From NCBI GenBank assembly GCA_964411425.1, contig CAYPKW010000057.1:1-16865 (forward strand): a DNA stretch of 16,865 bases, written 5' to 3'. The notes under the pieces are model-generated. The model worked only from the letters and a program-made list of their open reading frames with translations. It ran no database searches and was not told where the DNA came from. Positions 6,808 to 12,988 of the stretch are shown piece by piece. The stretch comes from CAYPKW01 sp964411425 (GTDB taxonomy: Bacteria; Pseudomonadota; Alphaproteobacteria; Dongiales; Dongiaceae). Each line of letters begins with the position of its first letter. Within the stretch, counting starts at the first letter, position 1. The position numbers were made by a program, and so were the translations under genes.

Positions 6808-6891
6808 ACGGGGCGGCCGAGCGGACCCCCTACCTTTGTGGTTTGCCCGCCCTCGCCAAGCGGCGGCCGCCCCGATTCCCCGCTGCGCATG

Positions 6892-6916
6892 GGGTAGATC
6901 GTCGAATTTTCTACCC
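6892..6916. repeat. Inverted repeat downstream of dapF
   Basis: GGGTAGA (6892-6898) and TCTACCC (6910-6916) are perfect 7-bp arms around an 11-nt loop. It lies 43 bp past the dapF stop on that gene's transcript, so it may help end lipB-dapF transcription, although no U-tract follows in that direction. Confidence 0.4.
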
Positions 6917-6958
6917 TCTCGCTGGAGGCCCGCTTGGGGCGGCGTGACCCCCTGGCCG

Positions 6959-7867
6959 CTACGGCGCCGACGCCAGCTGGCCGGCGCTGGTCATCGCCTT
7001 CGGCAGGCCGCCCTCGGTGGGCAGGTCGCGCGCCTTGAGCCAGGCGTCGTCGAGCTCGCCGACGGCGATCAACTCGGTCGGTCCGGCGAGCGTGACGTTC
7101 GTGTAGCCGCCGGCCGAGTCGACCTCGAAATCGACCCGCAGCAGCCCGCCGCCCTTTGGCCGCACCGTCACCGGCGGCGCCACTCGGCCGGTGCCGGCCG
7201 CGATCAAGGCGGCGGCCACGGCCCCGGTGCCGCAGGCCAGCGTCTCCGCCTCGACGCCGCGCTCGTAGGTACGGATGTCGAGGTGCCTGGGGCCGGTCAC
7301 GGCGACGAAATTCGCGTTGGCGCCGCGCGCCGAGAAGTGCGCGTGCCGGCGCAGTTCGCCGCCGAGTCGCGCCACGTCGAAGCTCTCCAGCGCGCCCACG
7401 TCGGAGAGGAACACCACGGCGTGCGGCACCCCGGTGTCCACGTAGTGCACCTCCAGCCACCGATCGGCGACCGCAAGCGGCACCGCGGCGCGCAGATCCT
7501 GCGGCTCGGTCATGACCAGCGTCACCTCGCGCCCGGTCACGGCGGCGGCGATGGTGCCGGCCGGCGTCGCCATCGCAAGCCGGCTGCCCGCCAGCCCGAG
7601 TTGGGCGGCCCGCCAGGCGACGCAGCGCGCTCCGTTGCCGCACATCTCGCCCTCCATGCCATCGGCGTTCACGTAAGTCATGCCGACATCGGCGTCCTTG
7701 GCCGGCGGCGGGCCGATCAGGATGAGCCCGTCGCCGCCGACGCCGGTGCGCCGGTCGCACAGCGCGCGGGCCAGCGCCGAGCGCCGCCGGTACAACCGCC
7801 CGGCGCGGTCGTCGATGACCACGAAATCGTTGCCGCAGCCATGCATGCGCGCGAAGGCAAGTGGCAT
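6959..7867 (-). CDS. dapF: Diaminopimelate epimerase
   Basis: Converts LL- to meso-diaminopimelate for lysine and peptidoglycan synthesis; cytoplasmic and cofactor-free. The two catalytic cysteines are C76 ('EMCGNGARC') and C212 ('ETLACGTGA'). 'GNDFVVID' (12-19) and N67 of 'VNADG' are also as expected. The 302 residues are slightly long because of a C-terminal extension after about 270. The sequence style is unusual for an alphaproteobacterium: 'GVGGDGLILI', 'EMCGNGARC' and 'ERGVEAETLACGTG' instead of the 'GCDQL', 'ACGNATRC' and 'ERGxGxTRACGTG' that I recall for that class. It may be a transferred or second-copy enzyme. It starts 4 bp after the lipB stop with only a weak AGG upstream, so it is probably translated in coupling with lipB. 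Confidence 0.93.
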   Translation of the reverse strand: MPLAFARMHGCGNDFVVIDDRAGRLYRRRSALARALCDRRTGVGGDGLILIGPPPAKDADVGMTYVNADGMEGEMCGNGARCVAWRAAQLGLAGSRLAMATPAGTIAAAVTGREVTLVMTEPQDLRAAVPLAVADRWLEVHYVDTGVPHAVVFLSDVGALESFDVARLGGELRRHAHFSARGANANFVAVTGPRHLDIRTYERGVEAETLACGTGAVAAALIAAGTGRVAPPVTVRPKGGGLLRVDFEVDSAGGYTNVTLAGPTELIAVGELDDAWLKARDLPTEGGLPKAMTSAGQLASAP

Positions 7868-7871
7868 GGGA

Positions 7872-8564
7872 TCAGCCTATCATGTCGCGGGGAGAGCGCG
7901 AAACGGCGCTCGCCCGTGTCGGGCCGTCCTCGAACACCTCGGCGAACGCGATCCCCAGCGCGGCGTCGAGGTCGGCCATGGCGGCGCCGCTGCCGAGTGC
8001 CGCCAACGAGGTGACGCCGAGCCGGCCGCTCGCCTCGATGCCGCATGGCACGATGCCGGCGTAATGACCGAGGTCCGGGTCCAGGTTTATCGACACGCCG
8101 TGGAAGCTGATCCAATGGCGCACCCTGACCCCGATCGCCGCGATCTTGTCCTCGCGCCCCGCCGCTCCGGCGACCCAGATGCCGACCCGGCCGGGGCGGC
8201 GCAGGCCCGCGACGCCGAGGCGCGCCAGTGCCCGGATCGTCCATTCCTCCAGGTCGCGGACGTAGCGGCCGAGGTCCGATCCCCGGCGCCTGAGGTCGAG
8301 CATCGCGTAAGCGATGCGCTGGCCGGGGCCATGATAGGTGTACTGGCCGCCGCGGCCGGTGCGGTAAACCGGCAGGCGCGTCGGGTCCAGCAGGTCGTTC
8401 GGCCTAGCGCTGGTGCCGGCGGTGTAGATCGCGGGGTGCTGCAGCAGCCAGACCAGTTCCGGGGCGCGCCCGGCGCGGATTGCGGCCACCCTCGCCTCCA
8501 TGGCCGCCAGCGCCGCCGGATAGGCGACCGGAGCGTCGCTCGACTGCCATTCGACGGTTGCCAA
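7872..8564 (-). CDS. lipB: Lipoyl(octanoyl) transferase
   Basis: Moves the octanoyl group from octanoyl-ACP to the lipoyl domains of 2-oxoacid dehydrogenases and GcvH; LipA then inserts sulfur. Family motifs are all present: 'RGGQYTYHGPGQ' (71-82), the catalytic Lys K140 in 'REDKIAAIGV' and the acyl-accepting Cys C174 in 'GIVPCGI'. 'HGVSINLDPDL' (155-165) is also typical. The 230 residues are full length; the tail after about 213 is weakly conserved. It is the first gene of a two-gene operon with dapF, with 4 bp between them. It is divergent from tRNA-Leu, with 100 bp between the two. The pairing of lipB with dapF is not an arrangement I recognise as common. Confidence 0.94.
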   Translation of the reverse strand: MATVEWQSSDAPVAYPAALAAMEARVAAIRAGRAPELVWLLQHPAIYTAGTSARPNDLLDPTRLPVYRTGRGGQYTYHGPGQRIAYAMLDLRRRGSDLGRYVRDLEEWTIRALARLGVAGLRRPGRVGIWVAGAAGREDKIAAIGVRVRHWISFHGVSINLDPDLGHYAGIVPCGIEASGRLGVTSLAALGSGAAMADLDAALGIAFAEVFEDGPTRASAVSRSPRDMIG

Positions 8565-8579
8565 GACGGCACCCTTGCG

Positions 8580-8630
8580 CTTGCCATGCCAAGAGCGATT
8601 TGGTATGCCCGCGCGGGCCGCCCTGGCAAG
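8580..8630. repeat. Nested inverted repeats between lipB and tRNA-Leu
   Basis: CTTGCCA (8580-8586) and TGGCAAG (8624-8630) are perfect arms 37 bp apart. Inside, ATGCCAA and TTGGTAT form a second imperfect pair. The spot is the divergent promoter region of lipB and the tRNA, so an operator is possible. I could not assign clear -35/-10 boxes. Confidence 0.3.
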
Positions 8631-8664
8631 CTCGGTTCATGGTCGGCCAGAGGGGGCGAAAATC

Positions 8665-8751
8665 GCGGTCGTGGCGGAACTGGTAGACGCGCAGCGTTGA
8701 GGTCGCTGTGGGAGAAATCCCGTGGAAGTTCGAGTCTTCTCGACCGCACCA
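8665..8751 (+). tRNA. tRNA-Leu (anticodon GAG)
   Basis: The acceptor stem GCGGTCG (8665-8671) pairs with CGACCGC (8741-8747), followed by discriminator A and an encoded CCA (8749-8751). The anticodon stem CAGCG/CGCTG (8692-8696, 8704-8708) holds the loop TTGAGGT with anticodon GAG at 8699-8701, reading CUC and CUU. The long variable arm and the 'AAGTTCGAGTCTT' T-arm are typical of class II tRNA-Leu. The length is 87 nt. It stands alone, with no second tRNA beside it and no integrase or duplicated 3' end, so I see no sign of use as an attachment site. Confidence 0.95.
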
Positions 8752-8780
8752 ATGACCTGATCTAGCCAGGCGCGCGTCCG

Positions 8781-8807
8781 GCCATCGGCCGCCACCGCGC
8801 CGATGGC
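8781..8807. terminator. Strong hairpin between tRNA-Leu and mgtE
   Basis: GCCATCGGC (8781-8789) and GCCGATGGC (8799-8807) make a perfect 9-bp stem with a 9-nt loop. There is no T-run after it, so it is either a U-poor terminator or processing signal for the tRNA, or a leader structure just 3-7 nt before the mgtE ribosome-binding site (GAAGG, 8810-8814). It is much too small for a known magnesium riboswitch. Confidence 0.5.
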
Positions 8808-8821
8808 TCGAAGGCAAGTCG

Positions 8822-10231
8822 ATGGCCGATGATCTTTCAGAGAGCGCCCTTGCGAGCGAGGCGCGGGACGCGGGCCAGCCGGAGGTCCCGTTCGGGCCGA
8901 CGCCGGAACTGATCCGCGCCACGCGCGAGGCGTTGGCCGACGGCCGCACCGCCGAGCTCGAGGCGATCGTCCAACCGCTGCACCCGGCCGACCTCGCCGA
9001 CGTCTTGCAGCAGCTCACCGCCGAGGAGCGCCGGCAGCTCCTCGAGCTGACCAGGCACCTCATCGACCCGGAGATGCTGAGCCATCTCGACGAGGCGGTG
9101 CGCGAGGGGGTGATGGACCTCATGGGCCCGCGCGAGGTGGCCGCCGCGGTGCAGGAGCTCGATACCGACGACGCGGTCGATATCCTGGAGGACCTCGACG
9201 ACGAAGGGAAGCGGCGCATCCTCGAGGCGGTGCCGGCAGCCGAGCGCGCGGTGCTGGAAGCCGGCCTCACCTTTCCGGAGGACAGCGCCGGGCGCCTGAT
9301 GCAGCGTGAGCTGGTCAGCGTGCCGTCGTACTGGACGGTCGGCGAGACCGTCGACTTCCTGCGCGCCAAGGACGACCTGCCGGACGACTTCTACGATCTC
9401 TTCGTCGTCGACCCCCAGCAGCGGCCGATCGGCTCGGTGCCGCTGAGCCGCGCCATGCGGGCCAGGCGCTCGGTCAAGCTCACGGACATCATGGAGAGCG
9501 AGCCGCGCACGGTGCCGGCCGGCATGGACCAGGAGGCGGTGGCGTATGTCTTCCGCCAGTACGCCCTGGTGTCGGCGCCGGTGGTGGACGACGCGGGCCG
9601 CCTCATCGGGGTCGTCACCGTGGACGACGTGGTGCGCGTCATCGCGCGGGAGACCGAGGAAGACCTGATGGGCCTGGGCGGCGTCGGCGAGGCCGACTTT
9701 CACGCCCCCGCGATGACCACGGCGTGGCGGCGCCTGCGCTGGCTCGGCGTGACGTTCCTCAACACGCTGATCGCATCGGCCGTGATCTCGCGCTTCGACG
9801 CCACCATCGAGAAGCTGGTGGCGCTCGCGATTCTGATGCCGATCGTGGCCGCCATGGGCGGCAACGCCGGCATGCAGGTGGTGACGGTGACGGTGCGGGC
9901 GCTGGCCACCCGCGACCTCACGCCCGGCAGCAACCTGTGGCGCAGCGTGCGCAAGGAGATGCTGGTTGCCGCCGCCAACGCCGGCCTGTTCGCCCTCGTC
10001 ATGGGGGCCATCGCGGCGCTGTGGTTCCATGACCCGGCGCTCGGCACCGTGCTGGGCGCGGCCATGGTGTTCAACATGTTGTGGGCGGGGTTCGCCGGCA
10101 GCTTCATCCCGATCGCGCTCGCCCGCCTGGGCATGGACCCGGCGATCGCCGCCGGCCCGTTCCTCACCACCACCACCGACGTGCTCGGGTTCTTCTCGTT
10201 CCTCGGGCTGGCGACGTTGGTCCTGTTGTGA
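8822..10231 (+). CDS. mgtE: Magnesium transporter MgtE
   Basis: Inner-membrane Mg2+ channel gated by cytoplasmic Mg2+. Domains in order: an acidic helical MgtE N domain (about 40-145), two CBS domains (about 155-215 and 220-278; 'DLFVVDPQQRPIG', 'SAPVVDDAGRLIGVVTVDDV'), a plug-helix region, and five membrane segments (about 305-469). 'PIVAAMGGNAGMQ' (340-352) is the family signature in the pore region. D453 in 'TTTTDVLGF' corresponds to the pore Asp that binds Mg2+ in the Thermus enzyme. The 469 residues are full length. The start is supported by GAAGG 7 nt before the ATG. It is a single-gene unit between tRNA-Leu and ivd. Confidence 0.95.
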   Translation: MADDLSESALASEARDAGQPEVPFGPTPELIRATREALADGRTAELEAIVQPLHPADLADVLQQLTAEERRQLLELTRHLIDPEMLSHLDEAVREGVMDLMGPREVAAAVQELDTDDAVDILEDLDDEGKRRILEAVPAAERAVLEAGLTFPEDSAGRLMQRELVSVPSYWTVGETVDFLRAKDDLPDDFYDLFVVDPQQRPIGSVPLSRAMRARRSVKLTDIMESEPRTVPAGMDQEAVAYVFRQYALVSAPVVDDAGRLIGVVTVDDVVRVIARETEEDLMGLGGVGEADFHAPAMTTAWRRLRWLGVTFLNTLIASAVISRFDATIEKLVALAILMPIVAAMGGNAGMQVVTVTVRALATRDLTPGSNLWRSVRKEMLVAAANAGLFALVMGAIAALWFHDPALGTVLGAAMVFNMLWAGFAGSFIPIALARLGMDPAIAAGPFLTTTTDVLGFFSFLGLATLVLL

Positions 10232-10248
10232 GCCGCCTCGACACCGCT

Positions 10249-10261
10249 CGCCCTGCGGGCG
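10249..10261. terminator. Short GC hairpin after mgtE
   Basis: CGCCC (10249-10253), loop TGC, GGGCG (10257-10261), 18 bp past the mgtE stop. The stem is perfect but there is no T-tract, so terminator function is only possible. Confidence 0.3.
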
Positions 10262-10301
10262 CCGGAGCTATCGTTCCGCTTCGCTTCGGGCGGGAGTCTC
10301 G

Positions 10302-10321
10302 CTAACCTGTCAAGCGGTTAG
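10302..10321 (+). promoter_or_regulatory. Inverted repeat that can hide the ivd ribosome-binding site
   Basis: CTAACC (10302-10307) and GGTTAG (10316-10321) are perfect arms around an 8-nt loop. The right arm overlaps the AGGA Shine-Dalgarno (10320-10323), 6 nt before the ivd ATG at 10330. As DNA it could be an operator; as RNA it could occlude translation starts. Which, if either, is unknown. Confidence 0.4.
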
Positions 10322-10329
10322 GACGCCCC

Positions 10330-11502
10330 ATGCCGACCAACCAGTACCCATCGCTCGATTTCGCCCTCGGCGAGACCGCCGACCTGCTGCGCCGGCAGGT
10401 GGCCGACTTCGCCGCGGCCGAAATCGCGCCCCGCGCCGCCGACATCGACCGCCGCAACGAGTTCCCCATGGACCTGTGGCGCAAGATGGGCGCGCTCGGC
10501 CTGCTCGGCATCACGGTCGAGGAGGAATACGGCGGCGCCGGCATGGGCTATCTGGAGCATGTGGTGGCGATGGAGGAGTTGAGCCGCGCCTCGGCCAGCG
10601 TCGGGCTGTCCTACGGCGCCCACTCCAATCTCTGCGTCAACCAGATCCGGCGCAACGCCAACGAGGCGCAGAAGCGCAAATACCTGCCGCGCCTCATCTC
10701 CGGCGAGCATGTCGGCGCGCTTGCCATGAGCGAGGCGGGAGCGGGTTCCGACGTGGTCGGCATGAAGACCCGCGCCCTCGGCAAGGGCGGCCGCTATCTC
10801 ATCAACGGCACCAAGATGTGGATCACCAACGGACCCGACGCCGACGTGCTGGTGGTCTATGCCAAGACCGACCCCGGCGCCGGCGCGCGCGGCATCACGG
10901 CGTTCCTCGTCGAGAAGGGTGCCGCGGGCTTCTCCACCGCCCAGAAGCTCGACAAGCTCGGCATGCGGGGATCGAACACCTGCGAGCTCGTGTTCCAGGA
11001 CTGCGAGGTGCCGGGCGAAAACGTGCTGGGCGAGGTGGGCAGAGGCGTCAACGTACTCATGAGCGGCCTCGATTACGAGCGCGCGGTCCTCGCCGGCGGG
11101 CCGCTCGGCATCATGCAGGCCTGCATGGACGCGGTGATCCCCTACGTGCACGAACGCAAGCAGTTCGACCGGCCGATCGGCGAGTTCCAGCTCATGCAGG
11201 CGAAGCTCGCCGACATGTACACCGGCATGAACGCCGCCAAGGCCTATGTCTATGCCGTGGCCAAGGCCTGCGACCGGGGCGAGGCCGCCCGCAAGGACGC
11301 CGCCGGCGCCATCCTGTTCGCCGCCGAGACGGCCACCCGGATGGCGCTCGAGGCGATCCAGGCGCTGGGCGGCGTCGGCTATACCAACGACTATCCGGTC
11401 GGCCGGCTGTTGCGCGACGCGAAGCTGTACGAGATCGGCGCCGGCACCTCGGAGATCCGCCGCATGCTGATCGGGCGCGAGATTTACGAGGAGACGGCGT
11501 GA
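10330..11502 (+). CDS. ivd: Isovaleryl-CoA dehydrogenase
   Basis: FAD enzyme of leucine catabolism that oxidises isovaleryl-CoA to 3-methylcrotonyl-CoA and passes electrons to ETF. The 390 residues are family length. The isovaleryl type is indicated by 'SYGAHSNLCVNQIRR' (94-108), 'MSEAGAGSDVVGMK' (133-146) and above all by the catalytic base in the IVD position, E250 of 'SGLDYERAVLAGGPLGIMQAC', rather than near the C-terminus. The end 'RDAKLYEIGAGTSEIRRMLIGRE' has Gly where other acyl-CoA dehydrogenases carry their catalytic Glu, as expected for IVD. The start has AGGA 6 nt upstream, partly inside an inverted repeat. The 3-methylcrotonyl-CoA carboxylase genes that usually follow in liu operons are absent; a toxin-antitoxin pair follows instead. 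Confidence 0.94.
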   Translation: MPTNQYPSLDFALGETADLLRRQVADFAAAEIAPRAADIDRRNEFPMDLWRKMGALGLLGITVEEEYGGAGMGYLEHVVAMEELSRASASVGLSYGAHSNLCVNQIRRNANEAQKRKYLPRLISGEHVGALAMSEAGAGSDVVGMKTRALGKGGRYLINGTKMWITNGPDADVLVVYAKTDPGAGARGITAFLVEKGAAGFSTAQKLDKLGMRGSNTCELVFQDCEVPGENVLGEVGRGVNVLMSGLDYERAVLAGGPLGIMQACMDAVIPYVHERKQFDRPIGEFQLMQAKLADMYTGMNAAKAYVYAVAKACDRGEAARKDAAGAILFAAETATRMALEAIQALGGVGYTNDYPVGRLLRDAKLYEIGAGTSEIRRMLIGREIYEETA

Positions 11503-11547
11503 GGGCTCGGACCACGACGCGCGGCCGGCCAGCGGGCTTCGGCGCGC

Positions 11548-11607
11548 TTGACACCGGCGCGTACTTTAGGTAAGAAATAGTACATTACTCAGATAAGGTA
11601 ATAGGTA
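11548..11607 (+). promoter_or_regulatory. Promoter and putative operator of the toxin-antitoxin pair
   Basis: An AT-rich island in a GC-rich setting. A perfect -35 (TTGACA, 11548-11553) is followed 17 bp later by a weak -10 (TAAGAA, 11571-11576). GTACT (11561-11565) and AGTAC (11579-11583) form an inverted repeat across the -10. AGGTAA occurs three times (11568, 11596, 11603), the last running into the start codon. Autoregulation by the antitoxin is the usual arrangement for such pairs and is inferred here. Confidence 0.5.
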
Positions 11608-12144
11608 ATGTCAGGGTACTTCCCCAAGGTCGAGCTCAGCGTCAGGGAGCGCCAAAAAATGGAACGGATTTCCGGCTCCTTGCCGACTAAGGCGGCCAAG
11701 ATCCGTGCCTTGCATGCCGCCGGGTACATGAGACAGGCGATCGCCGCCTTCCTCGGTATTCGCTACCAGCACGTCCGCAACGTGCTTATCGAACGGCCGA
11801 GTGGTTCGGGCACGGCAGCGGCGACACCGGAGTTGCTGCCTGCGCCGGCGGCCAGTGTGTCGGAGCCAACGCCCTCCTACGGTCGCGCGAGCGTGGACGA
11901 GAAGGGACGCATCGGGGTGCCTGCGCTAGTGCTTGCCGCATTGGAGGTCCGGCCCGGCGGATGGATTCCGTGGCGCTTCGAGGACGGCGAGCTCAAGCTG
12001 ATGGATCGCGCCGCTGGGATACGCTTCGCCCAGTCGATGGTGGCGGACCTCGCCAAGCAACAGCCGGGGAGTTGGTCGGACGAGCTGATCGCCGAGCGGC
12101 GCGCGGCAGCCGCCCGCGAGGATGCGGAGCAGCGGCGTGAGTGA
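11608..12144 (+). CDS. Antitoxin: HTH fused to AbrB/SpoVT-type DNA-binding domain
   Basis: The 178 residues have three parts. Residues about 27-61 ('TKAAKIRALHAAGYMRQAIAAFLGIRYQHVRNVLI') form a helix-turn-helix. Residues about 62-90 are a Pro/Ala-rich linker. Residues about 92-135 ('ASVDEKGRIGVPALVLAALEVRPG...LKLMDR') are an AbrB/MazE-like swapped-hairpin domain. The charged helical tail (136-178, 'SDELIAERRAAAARE') is where such antitoxins usually bind the toxin. The gene overlaps the PIN-domain toxin gene, as in vapBC operons, and is preceded by a repeat-rich AT island that may be its operator. AAGG at 11595-11598 serves as ribosome-binding site. I recall similar HTH-AbrB fusions beside PIN toxins in other proteobacteria; this one's activity is inferred from family and context. 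Confidence 0.82.
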   Translation: MSGYFPKVELSVRERQKMERISGSLPTKAAKIRALHAAGYMRQAIAAFLGIRYQHVRNVLIERPSGSGTAAATPELLPAPAASVSEPTPSYGRASVDEKGRIGVPALVLAALEVRPGGWIPWRFEDGELKLMDRAAGIRFAQSMVADLAKQQPGSWSDELIAERRAAAAREDAEQRRE

Positions 12145-12520
12145 GTTCGTGCTGGATGCCTCGGCGGTGCTCGCCTTGTTGCAGCGAGAGAAGGGACACG
12201 AAGAGGTTGTCGCGGTCGTCGGCGAAGCCAAGGTCTCGGCGGTCAATCTCGCCGAGGTCGGCTCGCAGCTCGCCGACAAGGGCCGGCCGATGACGCAGGT
12301 ACGCGCGACCTTGGACGGCCTCGGCCTGGACATCGTGCCGTTCGACGAGGAGCAGGCATTCGAGGTGGCGCGCCTTCGACCCTTGACTCGTTCGCTCGGC
12401 CTGTCGCTGGGCGACCGCGCTTGCCTTGCGCTGGCGGTGCTGCGGGGTGTGCCGGCCATGACCGCGGATCGCACTTGGAGCGCGCTGCGGCTGGGCATTG
12501 ACGTGCGGGTCATCCGCTAG
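12137..12520 (+). CDS. vapC: VapC-like PIN-domain toxin (putative RNase)
   Basis: PIN-fold Mg2+-dependent RNase, typically cutting tRNA or rRNA and held inactive by its antitoxin. The acidic active-site residues are all in place: D7 ('VLDASAVLALL'), E40 ('NLAEV'), D93 ('LGDRACLALA') and D111 ('TADRTW'). The length of 127 residues is usual. I prefer the GTG at 12137, which overlaps the antitoxin stop by 8 bp and has GGAG (12126-12129) 7 nt upstream. The ATG at 12122 would add five residues but has its GAGG directly against it. It is co-transcribed with the antitoxin and translationally overlapped. Confidence 0.87.
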   Translation: MSEFVLDASAVLALLQREKGHEEVVAVVGEAKVSAVNLAEVGSQLADKGRPMTQVRATLDGLGLDIVPFDEEQAFEVARLRPLTRSLGLSLGDRACLALAVLRGVPAMTADRTWSALRLGIDVRVIR

Positions 12521-12543
12521 GCTCGCATCCAGGGCGCGCCGCA

Positions 12544-12559
12544 TGGCGATCGGTCGCCA
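12544..12559. repeat. Small hairpin between vapC and the RidA gene
   Basis: TGGCGA (12544-12549), loop TCGG, TCGCCA (12554-12559): a perfect 6-bp stem in the 57-bp gap. It may weakly separate the toxin operon from the downstream operon. No T-tract and no clear promoter were seen here, so the RidA operon may be read partly from the toxin-antitoxin promoter. Confidence 0.3.
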
Positions 12560-12577
12560 GCTGTTCGAAGAGAAGGA

Positions 12578-12988
12578 ATGAACGAGCCGAAATCCTCGCC
12601 CCGCCGGCATATCTCGTCGGGTTCGTCCTTCGAGGAGATCGCTGGCTATTCCCGCGCCGTCGTCGACGGCGACTGGGTATTCGTCTCCGGAACCACGGGG
12701 TTCGATTATGCCGCCGGCACCATCGCCCCGGACGCGGTGGCACAGGCCGAACAATGTTTTCGCAATATCGAGCAGGCGTTGCGGCAGGCGGGCGCGGGGC
12801 CGGGGGACGTGGTGCGAATCCGCGTCTACCTCGCCGACCGCGCCGACTTCGAGCGGGTGGTGCCGATCGTCGGCCGATGGTGCCGGGCGGCCAGGCCGGC
12901 CAACACCACGGTGGTGGCGCCGCTGGTCGATCCGCGCATGAAGGTCGAGATCGAGGTCACGGCAAGAAAGCAAACGGAGGATAAGTGA
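12578..12988 (+). CDS. RidA (YjgF/YER057c/UK114) family protein
   Basis: RidA proteins hydrolyse reactive enamine/imine intermediates to ketones and ammonia; some relatives have other deaminase or hydrolase roles. The 136 residues match the family. Seen: 'GDWVFVSGTTGFD' (31-43), 'DVVRIRVYLADRADF' (77-91), the substrate-binding Arg position R106 in 'ARPANTT', and E124 in 'KVEIEVTA'. The last two suggest it may be catalytically competent, but sequence alone does not fix the substrate. It is the first gene of a five-gene operon, and its TGA overlaps the next ATG. The ATG has GAAGAG about 6 nt upstream, with AAGGA directly adjoining. The context with DUF1989 suggests handling a nitrogenous imine intermediate, which is inference. 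Confidence 0.87.
   Translation: MNEPKSSPRRHISSGSSFEEIAGYSRAVVDGDWVFVSGTTGFDYAAGTIAPDAVAQAEQCFRNIEQALRQAGAGPGDVVRIRVYLADRADFERVVPIVGRWCRAARPANTTVVAPLVDPRMKVEIEVTARKQTEDK

Larger units (their letters stand above)
6597..6958 (+). ncRNA. Putative transcript: rRNA-leader/boxA-like sequence and structured region without rRNA
   Basis: This part of the 632-bp non-coding gap (6327-6958) lies downstream of the consensus promoter. GCTGTTTGACATCGTGAAG (6648-6666) resembles, from memory, the TTTGACA..GTGAA boxA-like sequence that precedes 16S genes in alphaproteobacteria. No 16S start, tRNA, SRP RNA or tmRNA signature follows. Further in are a bulged hairpin at 6757-6789, GGCGCC-GTCC-GGCGCC at 6792-6807 and an inverted repeat at 6892-6916. 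An uncharacterised small RNA, the scar of a lost rRNA operon, or an assembly join are all possible. The 3' end is a guess; I see no classical terminator. Confidence 0.35.

Noticed and set aside
8665..8751. tRNA-Leu as an integration site for a mobile element
   Set aside because: No integrase and no duplicate of the tRNA 3' end were seen; housekeeping genes lie on both sides.
8752..8821. Magnesium riboswitch (M-box) upstream of mgtE
   Set aside because: Only 70 bp between the tRNA and mgtE with one hairpin; an M-box needs well over 100 nt and several helices.
9966..11573. 535-codon plus-strand frame spanning mgtE and ivd
   Set aside because: Out of frame with two well-supported genes and dominated by Arg, Pro and Ala.
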